Origin: Leucothrix pacifica | GTDB lineage: Bacteria > Pseudomonadota > Gammaproteobacteria > Thiotrichales > Thiotrichaceae | NCBI RefSeq assembly: GCF_003172875.1 | Contig: NZ_QGKM01000023.1 | Coordinates: 1 to 64,000 of the forward strand | Length of the DNA: 64,000 nucleotides | Reading direction: 5' to 3' | Shown: piece after piece, positions 29,385 to 38,788 of the stretch | Layout of the letters: the number at the start of each line of letters is the position of its first letter | Numbering within the stretch: position 1 is the stretch's first letter | The notes under the pieces: generated by a model | What the model was told of the DNA's origin: nothing | Databases searched by the model: none | Seen by the model: the letters and a program-made list of their open reading frames with translations, nothing else | Position numbers and translations under genes: made by a program

Positions 29385-31058
29385 TTATTTCAAAAAACCA
29401 AGAACAATTTGAGTTCTGGCAAAGGGTTTGTCTTTTGCCGGATTTTTCTTGCTGGACTTCTCCCGCCAGATTTTCTCAGCTTTCATTCTGTCCCGGATGA
29501 ACTCGGCAGCCTCTTTTTGAGAATCACCTTCCCAGTTACCCGAGGTTAACGCAGTAATTGCATCCCAGTACGTTTCAAACTCAGCAATTTCGCGCTCAAT
29601 CGGGCTTAATTTGGAAAGCTCTAACTCACGCTGCGCATCTTCTGCCGCTGATCGCTCCATTTCGAGCCGCTCTTGCTCAGCCTCTTCAGCCCGTTTCTTA
29701 TCGAGAAGCATCTGGCGCTCCTGTTCTTCTTGTTGCTTTTTATCGAGCGCATCTTTCAATGAATTTTTATAATCTTGATTCTGCCGTAACCAATCCGCCT
29801 TGCCTTCATTAAAGCGGTGCATCTCATCAACACCACTAAATAACTCAGCAGGATCGGTATCAATTTCTACTAATATCCAACCGAATGGCATCATCCCAAG
29901 TGCATTGTTTTTGTCAGTACTTGCCAACCACCACGTTTGAGGCGCATCTTTATACTTTGGCGCATTACCCTTTCCCGTCATAATCTTTATGTTACGAACA
30001 CCTTCCAGAGTTAGCGCTTCTGCCCCACTATGGCGACCGACACGCAATAAAAATGCTTCATTGTTATCCAGTTTTCTCTGCATATTTTCAGAAAGAACCA
30101 TTGAAACAAGCCGCACCCAATTAGCATCCAGATAGCCCAACTTCTGCATTGCCGATGACTCTTCTCTGAAGAGCTTCGTATAAAAACGATTACACAAAGC
30201 AGCAATATCCCTAACAGACCATTGCAGCTCTGACTTAGGCACTTTCCCATGTGTCTGCCGAATCTCGCTAACATCCTGAATATTTAGAGAGCCAGTAATA
30301 CAGCGTGGCTGCATCGCACTAACACATTCAAGTGTTTGCGACAGGCCTTTCTCCTCAGCCATAGACTGTTGTAGGCGCTCTCCCTCTTGCAAACGACGCT
30401 TTCGATTAACCGCAAAACGGATTTCATTTCCCGGTATATCACCATCTGTTACCCAATGAGCATCACCAACAGAGATTAACCTCATTGGGTCTGTATGAAA
30501 CTTTCCTTCAAATAAGCTTTCCTGAAAGCCTCTATTCTGGGCAGCACCGCGTTTTTGTTTCAAGTTATGAGATAAGGGCTGTCCTTTGTTTAGGCTATCT
30601 AATAATGCGGTTCGAATTGCACCTTTAATACTGCTACCAGGAAACATTGGTTTACGGTTTGCTTGGTTGTAACTGGTTCGCTCAATCTCCAGATTATTAA
30701 TGACTTGTCTGCCACGCCCCTCATATTGAGCCGCTTTACCGACTCGCTTTTTATACTGCTCTGCAACGCCATCACCCACCGGAAAAAAGTGTTCAGCACC
30801 GCCAATCAGAGACTCACGATTCTGGTAGAACAGTGCCTGCACCTGTTTAAGCATTTCTTTAGTTGGCTTTCCCGTTACGATCTTGAGCAGTTCTTTGCGA
30901 GCAATATCCGGCAAGTTCCGAATGGCCGTATCAGGATTAAATTCATAGAGTGCCGTGCCTTCAATGACATAATTCGTTGGCTCATAAGTTTCGTTACAAC
31001 CAATATGCACAGGTGTTAATGGTGTGAAGTGAAGAGTGTGACTCGATAAAAAACTCAT
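29385..31058 (-). CDS. csm5: Type III-A RAMP protein Csm5 with C-terminal charged extension
   Basis: A 557-residue Csm5, longer than the usual 350-400. The RAMP core begins HTLHFTPLTPVHIGC and contains MFPGSSIKGAIRTALLDSL, the glycine-rich loop seen in Csm3 and Csm5. Residues about 435-485 form a highly charged, probably coiled-coil segment (DKKQQEEQERQ, KKRAEEAEQERLEMER), followed by ~70 residues rich in lysine. Csm5 caps the crRNA 3' side of the complex. The 5' end overlaps csm4 by 4 bp (ATGA). The extension could recruit a 3'-trimming nuclease or another partner. Confidence 0.9.
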   Translation of the reverse strand: MSFLSSHTLHFTPLTPVHIGCNETYEPTNYVIEGTALYEFNPDTAIRNLPDIARKELLKIVTGKPTKEMLKQVQALFYQNRESLIGGAEHFFPVGDGVAEQYKKRVGKAAQYEGRGRQVINNLEIERTSYNQANRKPMFPGSSIKGAIRTALLDSLNKGQPLSHNLKQKRGAAQNRGFQESLFEGKFHTDPMRLISVGDAHWVTDGDIPGNEIRFAVNRKRRLQEGERLQQSMAEEKGLSQTLECVSAMQPRCITGSLNIQDVSEIRQTHGKVPKSELQWSVRDIAALCNRFYTKLFREESSAMQKLGYLDANWVRLVSMVLSENMQRKLDNNEAFLLRVGRHSGAEALTLEGVRNIKIMTGKGNAPKYKDAPQTWWLASTDKNNALGMMPFGWILVEIDTDPAELFSGVDEMHRFNEGKADWLRQNQDYKNSLKDALDKKQQEEQERQMLLDKKRAEEAEQERLEMERSAAEDAQRELELSKLSPIEREIAEFETYWDAITALTSGNWEGDSQKEAAEFIRDRMKAEKIWREKSSKKNPAKDKPFARTQIVLGFLK

Positions 31059-32044
31059 AAATCAGCCTCCAACGACTTAATCTTATTGACCAGATCATCA
31101 GGAATTCTCAAAGGAACAACCGGACTGTAGCCCTGTTGAACGGTCTCCGGAATGGCACTGGACAACTTTTGCTTCGCCGCTCCTAGCCCTTGTCCAATAA
31201 AGCCTGCCTCAGTGTTAACGCCAAAAATTGAACCTGTTTTTGCCATCAATACGGGGCTTTTAAAGGGCTTTCCCGACTGATGAACCGCAATATCCCCATG
31301 CCGTCCGAAACGAGTAAATGGCTGATAAAAGCTAAGTGCTGAATCGTAGCCAAGCCCTTGAGGTGCGCAAGGAGCCAGTGTTAGTGATGCATTCGCGCCA
31401 TCGACGTTTGGAACATCGAATGCACGTTGCTCACCGACGACTTCAAACTTTCCCGCACCTATCGTTGCATCTTTACCAAACCCAAAATGCCCAATGTTCT
31501 GTAATGTCTCACGCAAGTCAGTGATATCGAAACGCGTTTCATCCAGCACAATATGGCAGTCAAAATGTGCTTGCCCGGAATAATGGGTCAGCTCAACACT
31601 GTAAGGCGCAAACTCACCCGTACCGGTCGTACCACTCAGGCGGTTAATAGTATTATGTGGTTGCGCATCTTCTTTTGACCAAGCGGCACCCTCTGCACCT
31701 AGCAACTCTGAGGGAGACTTGCATTGGCCCTGCCACTTGCTTAAGTCCATATCTATCTTATCAAGCGGCATCCAGACCTTCTTTTTTAGTAGCTTCCTTA
31801 ATTCAGGGTTAGCGTCCTCAAAAAACCAAGCCGGGACACTTGGCTTAGGAATATGTCCAGATGGAAAAGCATCAGAGACCACCATAAAGGGGCGTCCGTC
31901 TGTATAGCCATCCAATAACTCTGTTAAACGCCCCTCACCAAGATGATTCCTGATTGCCCAACAAAGCTGACCAAACAAAGTATCACCCAATATTTCCGTC
32001 GAGAATGCGGATAACGGTTTTAATGTAAAAGTATAGGTCTGCAT
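31055..32044 (-). CDS. csm4: Type III-A RAMP protein Csm4
   Basis: A 329-residue Csm4, the subunit that binds the crRNA 5' handle next to Cas10. The start TFTLKPLSAFSTEILGDTLFGQLCWAI and the following VSDAFPSGHIPKP are strong family signatures. HFGFGKDATIGAGKFEV is the glycine-rich RAMP loop near residue 190, and PLRIP lies at the C-terminus. The stop overlaps the csm5 start by 4 bp and there are 9 bp to csm3, consistent with one transcript. Confidence 0.93.
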   Translation of the reverse strand: MQTYTFTLKPLSAFSTEILGDTLFGQLCWAIRNHLGEGRLTELLDGYTDGRPFMVVSDAFPSGHIPKPSVPAWFFEDANPELRKLLKKKVWMPLDKIDMDLSKWQGQCKSPSELLGAEGAAWSKEDAQPHNTINRLSGTTGTGEFAPYSVELTHYSGQAHFDCHIVLDETRFDITDLRETLQNIGHFGFGKDATIGAGKFEVVGEQRAFDVPNVDGANASLTLAPCAPQGLGYDSALSFYQPFTRFGRHGDIAVHQSGKPFKSPVLMAKTGSIFGVNTEAGFIGQGLGAAKQKLSSAIPETVQQGYSPVVPLRIPDDLVNKIKSLEADL

Positions 32045-32053
32045 CTCAACGCC

Positions 32054-32767
32054 TTATGCTGCCTGAAGGTCAAAGTCTGCCAATCTTTGCTGCAACTCAG
32101 GGTCATCTAATGAAATACTAACTTTTCCGTACCCACGCGAACCCGAGCCTCCAAGCCCTGTCAGTTCGAGGAGCTTTAATCCTCTGAGCAGAGTATGCTC
32201 CAGCGCTTCATCATCATGCACCCGCATGGACACATTAAATTCAAAGATGGCACCTGCAGGGACCCGCTCAGTGTTGCGCAAACTACCATTCGCTGCCGTT
32301 CCAGAAATTCTATCGATAGACGTTTCCATTTTTACTTCGGTCATCAAAAGATTCCTTTTCCCCATCTCAGATACCCACTCACGATCTAAGCCGCAGTCCC
32401 AGAATGCAAGGCGGGTTGGCCCAATCTCTTTTAGAACGTCGTCCGACAAATTCGGCTGTGGTGCACCACCGAACAATTTAAGAATATTTTTAGCGCCTTC
32501 TAACTGGGCATTGTGGACTTTTTCTAAATGCTCAAATGTCAGAGGTTTACCATCGGTGGTACCAACAACACCTAGCTCCCACTCAAGTAAGCTGCGCATT
32601 TTGCCTTTAATACTTGATCCGGGAATGTACGGCTCTTGAGTAAACGGATTCTTGATCACCGGGCTATCAGTTCCACCAATGTGCATTTCAGCATCACCAC
32701 TACCAATGTGAAGCCCGGTTAATAGCTTAATTTTTCCAGAGATTTTGTTGACTGCATTCAGTTTCAT
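32054..32767 (-). CDS. csm3: Type III-A backbone RNase Csm3
   Basis: A 237-residue Csm3, the repeated backbone subunit that cuts target RNA every six nucleotides. LLTGLHIGSGDAEMHIGGTD leads to the predicted catalytic aspartate Asp34 in GGTDSPV, followed by PYIPGSSIKGKMRSLLE, a near-perfect family motif. A glycine loop GLGGSGSRGYGKV occurs near the C-terminus. Because Asp34 is present, target-RNA cleavage is expected, which would time-limit Cas10 signalling. Gaps are 21 bp from csm2 and 9 bp to csm4. Confidence 0.95.
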   Translation of the reverse strand: MKLNAVNKISGKIKLLTGLHIGSGDAEMHIGGTDSPVIKNPFTQEPYIPGSSIKGKMRSLLEWELGVVGTTDGKPLTFEHLEKVHNAQLEGAKNILKLFGGAPQPNLSDDVLKEIGPTRLAFWDCGLDREWVSEMGKRNLLMTEVKMETSIDRISGTAANGSLRNTERVPAGAIFEFNVSMRVHDDEALEHTLLRGLKLLELTGLGGSGSRGYGKVSISLDDPELQQRLADFDLQAA

Positions 32768-32788
32768 TTTATATTCCTTTTAAACCTT

Positions 32789-33214
32789 TTAACCTGATGG
32801 ACGTTCGACTTTGTAAAAACCCATAAACGCTTCAATGAATAGTTTGAAGACCCTCATATCTTGCGCAGTATTCACTTGCGATAAACAATGGCTGAGCAAA
32901 GTTACGTAGTTATCGTCAACAAGGTCACGGCCTTTCGCATAGGCCACTTTTGCGTTCAGCATACGAATAAAAGGTAGGTACTCGGAAAATTTATCCGGAT
33001 AAGTATTCACCTTGTTTTCCCACATCACCACTTCATCGTAGAAACGTCGCAGCTGAGTTGGCTTATTGTGTTTGCTTTTAGCAGCAGCAACAGACTTCGC
33101 ACAACGCTCTGCAATTGAGTCAAAGAGTTCCTTAGTAATTTCTGAAAAATTGATCCCACTGGTATCAATTCTAGGCGTGTCATTTTGACGCCTACCTTTG
33201 TGTTGGTAACTCAT
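32789..33214 (-). CDS. csm2: Type III-A small subunit Csm2
   Basis: A 141-residue helical small subunit. The C-terminal two thirds carry the Csm2 pattern TQLRRFYDEVVMWENKV, LPFIRMLNAKVAYAKGR and FIEAFMGFYK. The N-terminal ~25 residues are polar and probably disordered. Csm2 lines the target RNA opposite Csm3. It starts 5 bp after cas10 in the same operon. Presence of Csm2 together with Csm3-4-5 supports subtype III-A rather than III-B. Confidence 0.92.
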   Translation of the reverse strand: MSYQHKGRRQNDTPRIDTSGINFSEITKELFDSIAERCAKSVAAAKSKHNKPTQLRRFYDEVVMWENKVNTYPDKFSEYLPFIRMLNAKVAYAKGRDLVDDNYVTLLSHCLSQVNTAQDMRVFKLFIEAFMGFYKVERPSG

Positions 33215-33219
33215 AATGG

Positions 33220-35946
33220 TTAATCCCGCTGCTGATATAAATGTGAAAATAAAGCGACTTTGTAGTCACCCTTGTGTAGCTCAATGCCATTAGCGGCAAT
33301 GTCTTGTGCTAATTGCGCATGTCTTTCTTTTCTTTCATCCCCACTCAAGTTGCGTTGCCTCTCAAGCAACCGATAGGTGCGGTATGAAAAATATGAACGC
33401 CAAATTGCATTTTCTGGTTTTCCTTGATCCATTGCTTCGCGCATATCAACCAAGTTCAACAAACCATAAACGTAGCCTGTACTCAGTGACTGACTACTTT
33501 TGTGATGTTCCAAGCTTTCCCCGAGCTGCATTAATTCTTTGTAGCTTTTCCATGGGACAACTCTGGAAAAACAACTCACTGCATTCTTAGTGGGATCGCC
33601 ACCCGTTGACGAATAAGCTTTCGCGTTATCTAGCGCTTCTTCGCCCCTCTCTGCAAGATATCGAATCGGTAGTCCTGGTTTTGTCATACTCAGCCCAGAT
33701 GAAAAATGCACTTCATTGTTCATTGCGGCATACCGCTCAAAGTCTTGCTGCATTTCAAGTGACAACTTCATCATGGAATGCCAAGGACCAATGAGGAAGA
33801 AATCATCACCACCCGCAAAAACCGTGTAAGCACTTGGATACTTTGCATGACAAAGTTGAGGTAGGTGAATTGCAAAAAATGCATTCATCTGTCGTGACAG
33901 TGCGGCCATTTTCGCAAACGTTGGAGCACCTAACCCTTTCTGAAATATTGAACCCAAATCATCAACATCTCCTTTTAGGGTCATCAACGCAGTTTGCCCT
34001 TTCCACTTCCCTGACGTGTCAACCTTCCGATCATCACAGGCAATATGATTGAGTGTTTTCAAATCGCCAAATGAGAGGTCATCCGAGACTTTTTGGTATT
34101 TGTGGTGATCACGCTCTGTAAGGTCTCGCTCGGATACAATCGGCACATACGCGTTAATATAACGTCGTGCATAGCCGTTCCATAACACCTCGGATTCAGA
34201 ATTTGGAATAGAAAAATCAATCGCTCTAAGTAGGCTGCGCTTGTCAACTAGTGGTTTGAATTTCCCGGTGGATTGCTCAGGCTTTGTAAACGCTAACCTG
34301 AACCCGAAAATGTCCAAGCCCAACGGCCTCAACTCCTGAGTTGACAACAGCTGTGCGTCCTTTCGACAAATTAGAAATCGATTGAACTTTGTGAGATACC
34401 CACCCACATCAATCTGATCTTTAGCCAGTTGGCAAATATACCGTTCAGTGTCTTTAAGCTTCACAACACCAGCGGAGTGGCCATCGATAGCACACACGCC
34501 CTGCTCATTGTTAAAGCTATCCAAAAATTCCTCAAAAACCGGAGCAGGAGCGGCCTGATCAACCATCTGCATACGCTTATGCTTTTTTAGCTCAAGCGCT
34601 TCAAATAAACGCTTTACCAGCTTCTGAAATGGTGGTTCTTGCGTTTGACCATCTGATTTTCTAAAGTCATTTGAGCTTGCGGGTAACCATGCAAGTCCAA
34701 CGCCTGATTGGCCGTAACTATGCTTTAAAAACCAATCATCCAAGACGCCCTGGACTGTCTTAAGCTTTTCAGTGACCTCCGGGGTATTCGGGGCCACTAT
34801 CAAAAACTTCCCTGCCGCATTGATTACCTGACTCGTTGAAGGCAAATCCAAAGCATCTAGTACTTTAAGTGCCGCACATTCTGTGAGTAATGAGATGTAA
34901 AATGAGCGCCCTCTCAGTAACTTTGCTGCTCGTTTTTGAGTTTCGCTACCTGCTGAAAAAATGAAGTTTTGGATTCCAAAGAAGTCGCCTTGTATCAGAA
35001 GAAATTTCTTATCTGACCAGGCAGTTTGGCTTAGTGGAACATCTTGTCTCTTAACATCCCATTGCGCCGTTAATTCTTCTCGGGCAGCCTCAGTATCATC
35101 ATGTTGATGGTATCGCCACAGCGCTACCGCAAGCGCAGCTGTCGTTCTGGAGTGGTCATACAGTGAAACATCGGGCAGCGTTTTTCCGACGGTTGCCGAA
35201 GGTATCGCATAAGTATACGTTCCCCATAACGTCTCAAAGTGATCCAACCATAGGGACAGGTCACGGCGGTGACTCTCCGGAATCAGTGCCAGTCCAGAAA
35301 CAAAGCCATTCCAAAGCTCACGATATTCAGCTTGTGAGTTGGTATTGCTATTCGCTTCATAGCCTTTTCTCTCAACCGGGAACAACGCAGAAGAGCTCAA
35401 TGGTTTTAGCTTGTAACACCACTCAAGATCTTCCGCTGATGGCTCAGGCCTAGGCTCTTCCAAAGTAATTTGCTCAACCAATGTTAGCTGGCGGGTGTTG
35501 TAGTGATTCCGCTTTTCTTCGGACTCGTTATATTCTGCGAACTCCTGACGTTCAAAACCAGAAGCGACACGATCCGCAGTTGCAATGACCCATTGTAAGA
35601 ATGTTTCAGGCTTATGGTGCATTGCGGCAGCATTGATTAAAGAATCATCTGCATCCCGATCTTTCCAAGGTTTAAACGGATACATATCACTACCAATAAT
35701 TTCTGGTAGGTGCTTTTCGATCACGTCAAAACCAATGGCTGTGTAAGCTGCATGCACATGGGTGTAATGATCCTTAAACTTTGGGCAATACAATTGTTTA
35801 TTCAGATCAGACCGTCTATTACCTTCCAAATCCATTGAGTCAGCTTCTTCAATTCGTGCGCGCTCTGCAAACTTTCCCAAGTCATGGAGAAAAGCGGCTA
35901 AAGCAACACGGCTGGAGGCATCAAGTAGTGATTTCGGATCAGACAT
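33220..35946 (-). CDS. cas10: Cas10/Csm1, HD nuclease and cyclic oligoadenylate synthase
   Basis: A 908-residue Cas10. The N-terminal HD domain is intact (AAFLHDLGKFAERA, His21-Asp22). The second Palm domain has the GGDD cyclase motif at residues 712-715 (FAGGDDFFLIG). Both single-stranded DNase and cyclic oligoadenylate synthesis are therefore expected on target RNA binding. A GDFFGIQNFIFS segment marks the first Palm region. It is first of the csm operon; the 187-bp upstream gap holds the palindrome at 36018-36031 and an ATTATCAA/TTGATAAT dyad. The signalling arm is matched by one CARF-HEPN effector and two ring-nuclease-type proteins. Confidence 0.95.
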   Translation of the reverse strand: MSDPKSLLDASSRVALAAFLHDLGKFAERARIEEADSMDLEGNRRSDLNKQLYCPKFKDHYTHVHAAYTAIGFDVIEKHLPEIIGSDMYPFKPWKDRDADDSLINAAAMHHKPETFLQWVIATADRVASGFERQEFAEYNESEEKRNHYNTRQLTLVEQITLEEPRPEPSAEDLEWCYKLKPLSSSALFPVERKGYEANSNTNSQAEYRELWNGFVSGLALIPESHRRDLSLWLDHFETLWGTYTYAIPSATVGKTLPDVSLYDHSRTTAALAVALWRYHQHDDTEAAREELTAQWDVKRQDVPLSQTAWSDKKFLLIQGDFFGIQNFIFSAGSETQKRAAKLLRGRSFYISLLTECAALKVLDALDLPSTSQVINAAGKFLIVAPNTPEVTEKLKTVQGVLDDWFLKHSYGQSGVGLAWLPASSNDFRKSDGQTQEPPFQKLVKRLFEALELKKHKRMQMVDQAAPAPVFEEFLDSFNNEQGVCAIDGHSAGVVKLKDTERYICQLAKDQIDVGGYLTKFNRFLICRKDAQLLSTQELRPLGLDIFGFRLAFTKPEQSTGKFKPLVDKRSLLRAIDFSIPNSESEVLWNGYARRYINAYVPIVSERDLTERDHHKYQKVSDDLSFGDLKTLNHIACDDRKVDTSGKWKGQTALMTLKGDVDDLGSIFQKGLGAPTFAKMAALSRQMNAFFAIHLPQLCHAKYPSAYTVFAGGDDFFLIGPWHSMMKLSLEMQQDFERYAAMNNEVHFSSGLSMTKPGLPIRYLAERGEEALDNAKAYSSTGGDPTKNAVSCFSRVVPWKSYKELMQLGESLEHHKSSQSLSTGYVYGLLNLVDMREAMDQGKPENAIWRSYFSYRTYRLLERQRNLSGDERKERHAQLAQDIAANGIELHKGDYKVALFSHLYQQRD

Positions 35947-36017
35947 ATAAAGCCCTTTGAAATAAGATTAAGATTCTGTGATAGAGATTAAGCCGACAGC
36001 CGGCACACTGTCACGCT

Positions 36018-36031
36018 TTACAAGCTTGTAA
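36018..36031. promoter_or_regulatory. Perfect 14-bp palindrome upstream of cas10
   Basis: TTACAAGCTTGTAA, 71 bp before the cas10 start. The identical 14-mer occurs at 40842-40855 upstream of cas2. An adjacent dyad ATTATCAA (36035-36042) and TTGATAAT (36053-36060) lies just outside it. It is a likely operator for a locus regulator. Confidence 0.65.
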
Positions 36032-36133
36032 GCCATTATCAAGTGGGAGAGTTTGATAATAAGAACAACAGTTTTGCACAAGTAAAGACAAACGGTCAAT
36101 TTGTTTACTTATTAGCGAATAATTCCACAAAAA

Positions 36134-37255
36134 TCAGGTCAATGAAATCGCCGCATCAGGTAAAGTAAGGCCAAACCGCGTATTCGGTCTTTTACCATGA
36201 GAATCAATCAGATAGCTTTGTGCAACACGCTTGCCCAGTGCCTTTCTTAACTGACTGTTCACGCGGGATTTTCGCTGTTCGAAGTATTCTTTGGTCATAC
36301 CGTTGGTCAGTGTTTTTCTGGCACGTTCATAGGCGCCGCTTTCACCATGTAAGTCCCGATATACCGCTAAAAACTCATCCGCAAGCTTAGCGTCCGTCCA
36401 ACGTATCGGTGGGGCTGACCGGGCAGCACGCTGTAACAACATCACATAAAAGCTAAGTTCCACCGCATTCATTTTTACCGATTTTCCGCTGCAGCTCAGT
36501 TGCAGGCTTGTCACATCAAACCCCACTTGCACAGGGGCAAATTCTGCTTGTGCCGCGTCTACCGTATCGCTAAAGCTGGTCTGTCCGCTGAGCAAACGGG
36601 ATGGCAAGCCCTCGCGCAGGCGCACAAATGGAATATCAGCCAGCGTTACTTCTACTTTGCTGGCGTCAAAGCCAGTATTGTCTGGCCGTACAACCCAGGT
36701 TTCTTTGGGCGGTGGGTAGAAAAACTCTTCATTAAAAAAGTACTCATCCTCGACTAATACGTGACTCAATCGATCCTGCGGACGACCAAATAATGACAGC
36801 GCATAGCCGATGTAAAATGTCATGGTGCGTCGCCCGCCAGATAAGGACACATACAAGCTACTATCAGCGTCTGCGGTTAGCTCCTGCACGACTCGCGTAA
36901 TGAAGTCAGCGGCATGTGTATTATCATCGCGGGTGCGTACATCTTCTAAGGCTACGCCGTTGGCATCGGCGATGAGGTGGATATGCGTTGACTCGCAGCT
37001 TGGTACAGGCAGCTGGTAGTCCTTGCACAAAGCCCCGATCCACCCCGGACTTGAGTCACTGGGCAACAGCTTCTCTACAAATGGCTGCCCTTTTTTAGTC
37101 GTGATGATATGCACCTCAGTCGGCATGCAGGCGTCATCGTCTAACTGAGTCAGTGCATAAATAGTCTCGGTCACAATCTGGGGTGACCGGGCGGCGACTG
37201 CCAGCAAAATGCGGCGGGGGTATTGATTTGGCTTCGACAATTTTAGTGGATTCAT
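36134..37255 (-). CDS. NE0113-family CRISPR ring nuclease with C-terminal extension
   Basis: A 373-residue protein of the NE0113 family, named 'CRISPR-associated ring nuclease Csm6' in current nomenclature although it lacks a HEPN RNase domain. RRILLAVAARSPQIVTETIYAL at the N-terminus and YVSLSGGRRTMTFYIGYALSLFGRPQDRLSHVLV are diagnostic. The C-terminal ~130 residues (KSVKMNAVELSFYVMLLQRAA, then a basic SQLRKALGKRV) look like a helical or winged-helix module. The CARF-like core probably binds or degrades cyclic oligoadenylate. It precedes cas10 on the same strand by 187 bp and is divergent from the NYN gene. Confidence 0.88.
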   Translation of the reverse strand: MNPLKLSKPNQYPRRILLAVAARSPQIVTETIYALTQLDDDACMPTEVHIITTKKGQPFVEKLLPSDSSPGWIGALCKDYQLPVPSCESTHIHLIADANGVALEDVRTRDDNTHAADFITRVVQELTADADSSLYVSLSGGRRTMTFYIGYALSLFGRPQDRLSHVLVEDEYFFNEEFFYPPPKETWVVRPDNTGFDASKVEVTLADIPFVRLREGLPSRLLSGQTSFSDTVDAAQAEFAPVQVGFDVTSLQLSCSGKSVKMNAVELSFYVMLLQRAARSAPPIRWTDAKLADEFLAVYRDLHGESGAYERARKTLTNGMTKEYFEQRKSRVNSQLRKALGKRVAQSYLIDSHGKRPNTRFGLTLPDAAISLT

Positions 37256-37398
37256 GACCGGATTATAGGCAGATCATTGTGATTTATAAAAGCAATCATG
37301 AAGCCGGTATATTGTTTATTTGTTTAACTATTTGTCATCTAGGCGCTAGTAATGTATAACAAATAGCCATAACTCTAATTCTAAGCAACGAGGATTCC

Positions 37399-38766
37399 AT
37401 GCAGTTTGATACAGCGATTTTCTATGACATAGAAAACCTGATTGGCGGATACTCAAAAGCAGAGATGCTACCCTCACTCTCATTAGTCAATGTTCACCGC
37501 TTGGTAAATGAGCTGGATATTGGCAATATCGCCATACAACGGGCCTACGCTAACTGGAATACTCCCCGCCTGAATGTACTCAGAGATGATATTGTTACCT
37601 TAGGCATTAACCCGGTGCAGATGTTTGGATTTGGTCGTGGTGCTGATAAAAACGCCAGCGACATTCAAATGGTGATTGATGCAATCGACATCGCCTGCCA
37701 CCGGCAAAATATTACCAACTTTGTGATTGTATCCGGCGACGGTGGTTTCTCCCCGTTGGCCATTAAACTGCATGAATACGGAAGGCGTGTAATTGGTGTC
37801 GCCTACCAGCGCATTACCAACCGCGTGTTAGAAAGCGTCTGCGATGACTTTATTTGGCTGCCCGACCCAATCGCAGAAAAGTCTGTCACGATTACGCCCC
37901 AACCTATCAAGCCCGTTCCCGCAACAGCACCACAGCAGTACACCGACCCGATTCTGATTAGCTACACCAGCCAGTTTCAGCCGCTGCATGAGCCGACTAA
38001 GGATCAGATTATGTCGGAGGGTGTGGCGATTGTTGAGTATCTGGCTACACATAAACCCATAGCCCGCAAACTTAGAAAGACCGGGCTGAATATCTCCGTG
38101 CTCGCACAGTTGATAAAGTACCGTTTGGGTGAGCTGAAGTACCCGCCGCTTGGCTTTGTTAAACAAATCGAGTTTATCAATTACATCGTCAACGCATCAC
38201 CTTGCAAACTGGTGCTTAAAGCGCCTAGTGAATATCGCCTCGCCTTAGAGGGCTTCAGTATTTCCGGGTATTCTGATGTTGCCCCGGTTGAACAGCGGCA
38301 CAATATGCACACGCCAGCGTGTTATGCCGATTTTCTGCGCAAAGGCCCAAAGCCACACATACGCTTGCCAGAGAAAATTGTTGTGCATGATATCGCCCGA
38401 TATATGCTGAGCCATCCGACTTTTTTTCGGAATATCTGCTTTGCGGAGATTTGCCATCACTTACAAGAAAACCTGACCTATCAACTCTCCGATCTGGAAC
38501 GTGGTGCAAGCGCGCTAATGCTTACCCCAGCTTTTACTGATGACGGCACTCGTCCTGATTTTGATGGTTGTCGGTTTACTTTGGCGGCTACTGAGTACGC
38601 TGAGATGTTGCAGCACTTGGAAGACACGATGTATGAAAAGCTGTTTCAAATACTCGGTGAAGTCAACGAGGATGCATTTACCGCGCTGTTGTCGTTAGAC
38701 GCAGAATACGTCAGCCATGAAGCGCCAGACATCTCCCCGCAAGCGCCCGCTACTGATCACGAGTGA
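37399..38766 (+). CDS. NYN-domain (PIN-like) RNase with OST-HTH/LOTUS domain
   Basis: A 455-residue protein. Residues 1-155 form a NYN/LabA-type domain with acidic active-site positions Asp10 (AIFYDIEN), Asp88, Asp94 and Asp114 in VSGDGGFSPLA. Residues about 205-283 resemble an OST-HTH/LOTUS RNA-binding domain (IVEYLATHKPIARK, then LGFVKQIEFINYIV). A further ~150-residue helical region follows. NYN-LOTUS proteins are putative RNases. It is inside the CRISPR island, divergent from the ring nuclease, and its stop is only 22 bp from array 2, towards which it is transcribed. A CRISPR role is inferred from position. Confidence 0.85.
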   Translation: MQFDTAIFYDIENLIGGYSKAEMLPSLSLVNVHRLVNELDIGNIAIQRAYANWNTPRLNVLRDDIVTLGINPVQMFGFGRGADKNASDIQMVIDAIDIACHRQNITNFVIVSGDGGFSPLAIKLHEYGRRVIGVAYQRITNRVLESVCDDFIWLPDPIAEKSVTITPQPIKPVPATAPQQYTDPILISYTSQFQPLHEPTKDQIMSEGVAIVEYLATHKPIARKLRKTGLNISVLAQLIKYRLGELKYPPLGFVKQIEFINYIVNASPCKLVLKAPSEYRLALEGFSISGYSDVAPVEQRHNMHTPACYADFLRKGPKPHIRLPEKIVVHDIARYMLSHPTFFRNICFAEICHHLQENLTYQLSDLERGASALMLTPAFTDDGTRPDFDGCRFTLAATEYAEMLQHLEDTMYEKLFQILGEVNEDAFTALLSLDAEYVSHEAPDISPQAPATDHE

Positions 38767-38788
38767 ACCCCTTGAGACATCACCGAGA

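Noticed and set aside
36134-37255. Csm6 RNase with HEPN domain
   Set aside because: No RxxxxH HEPN motif is visible in the C-terminal region; the N-terminal signature is of the NE0113 ring-nuclease family, for which the name Csm6 is used loosely.
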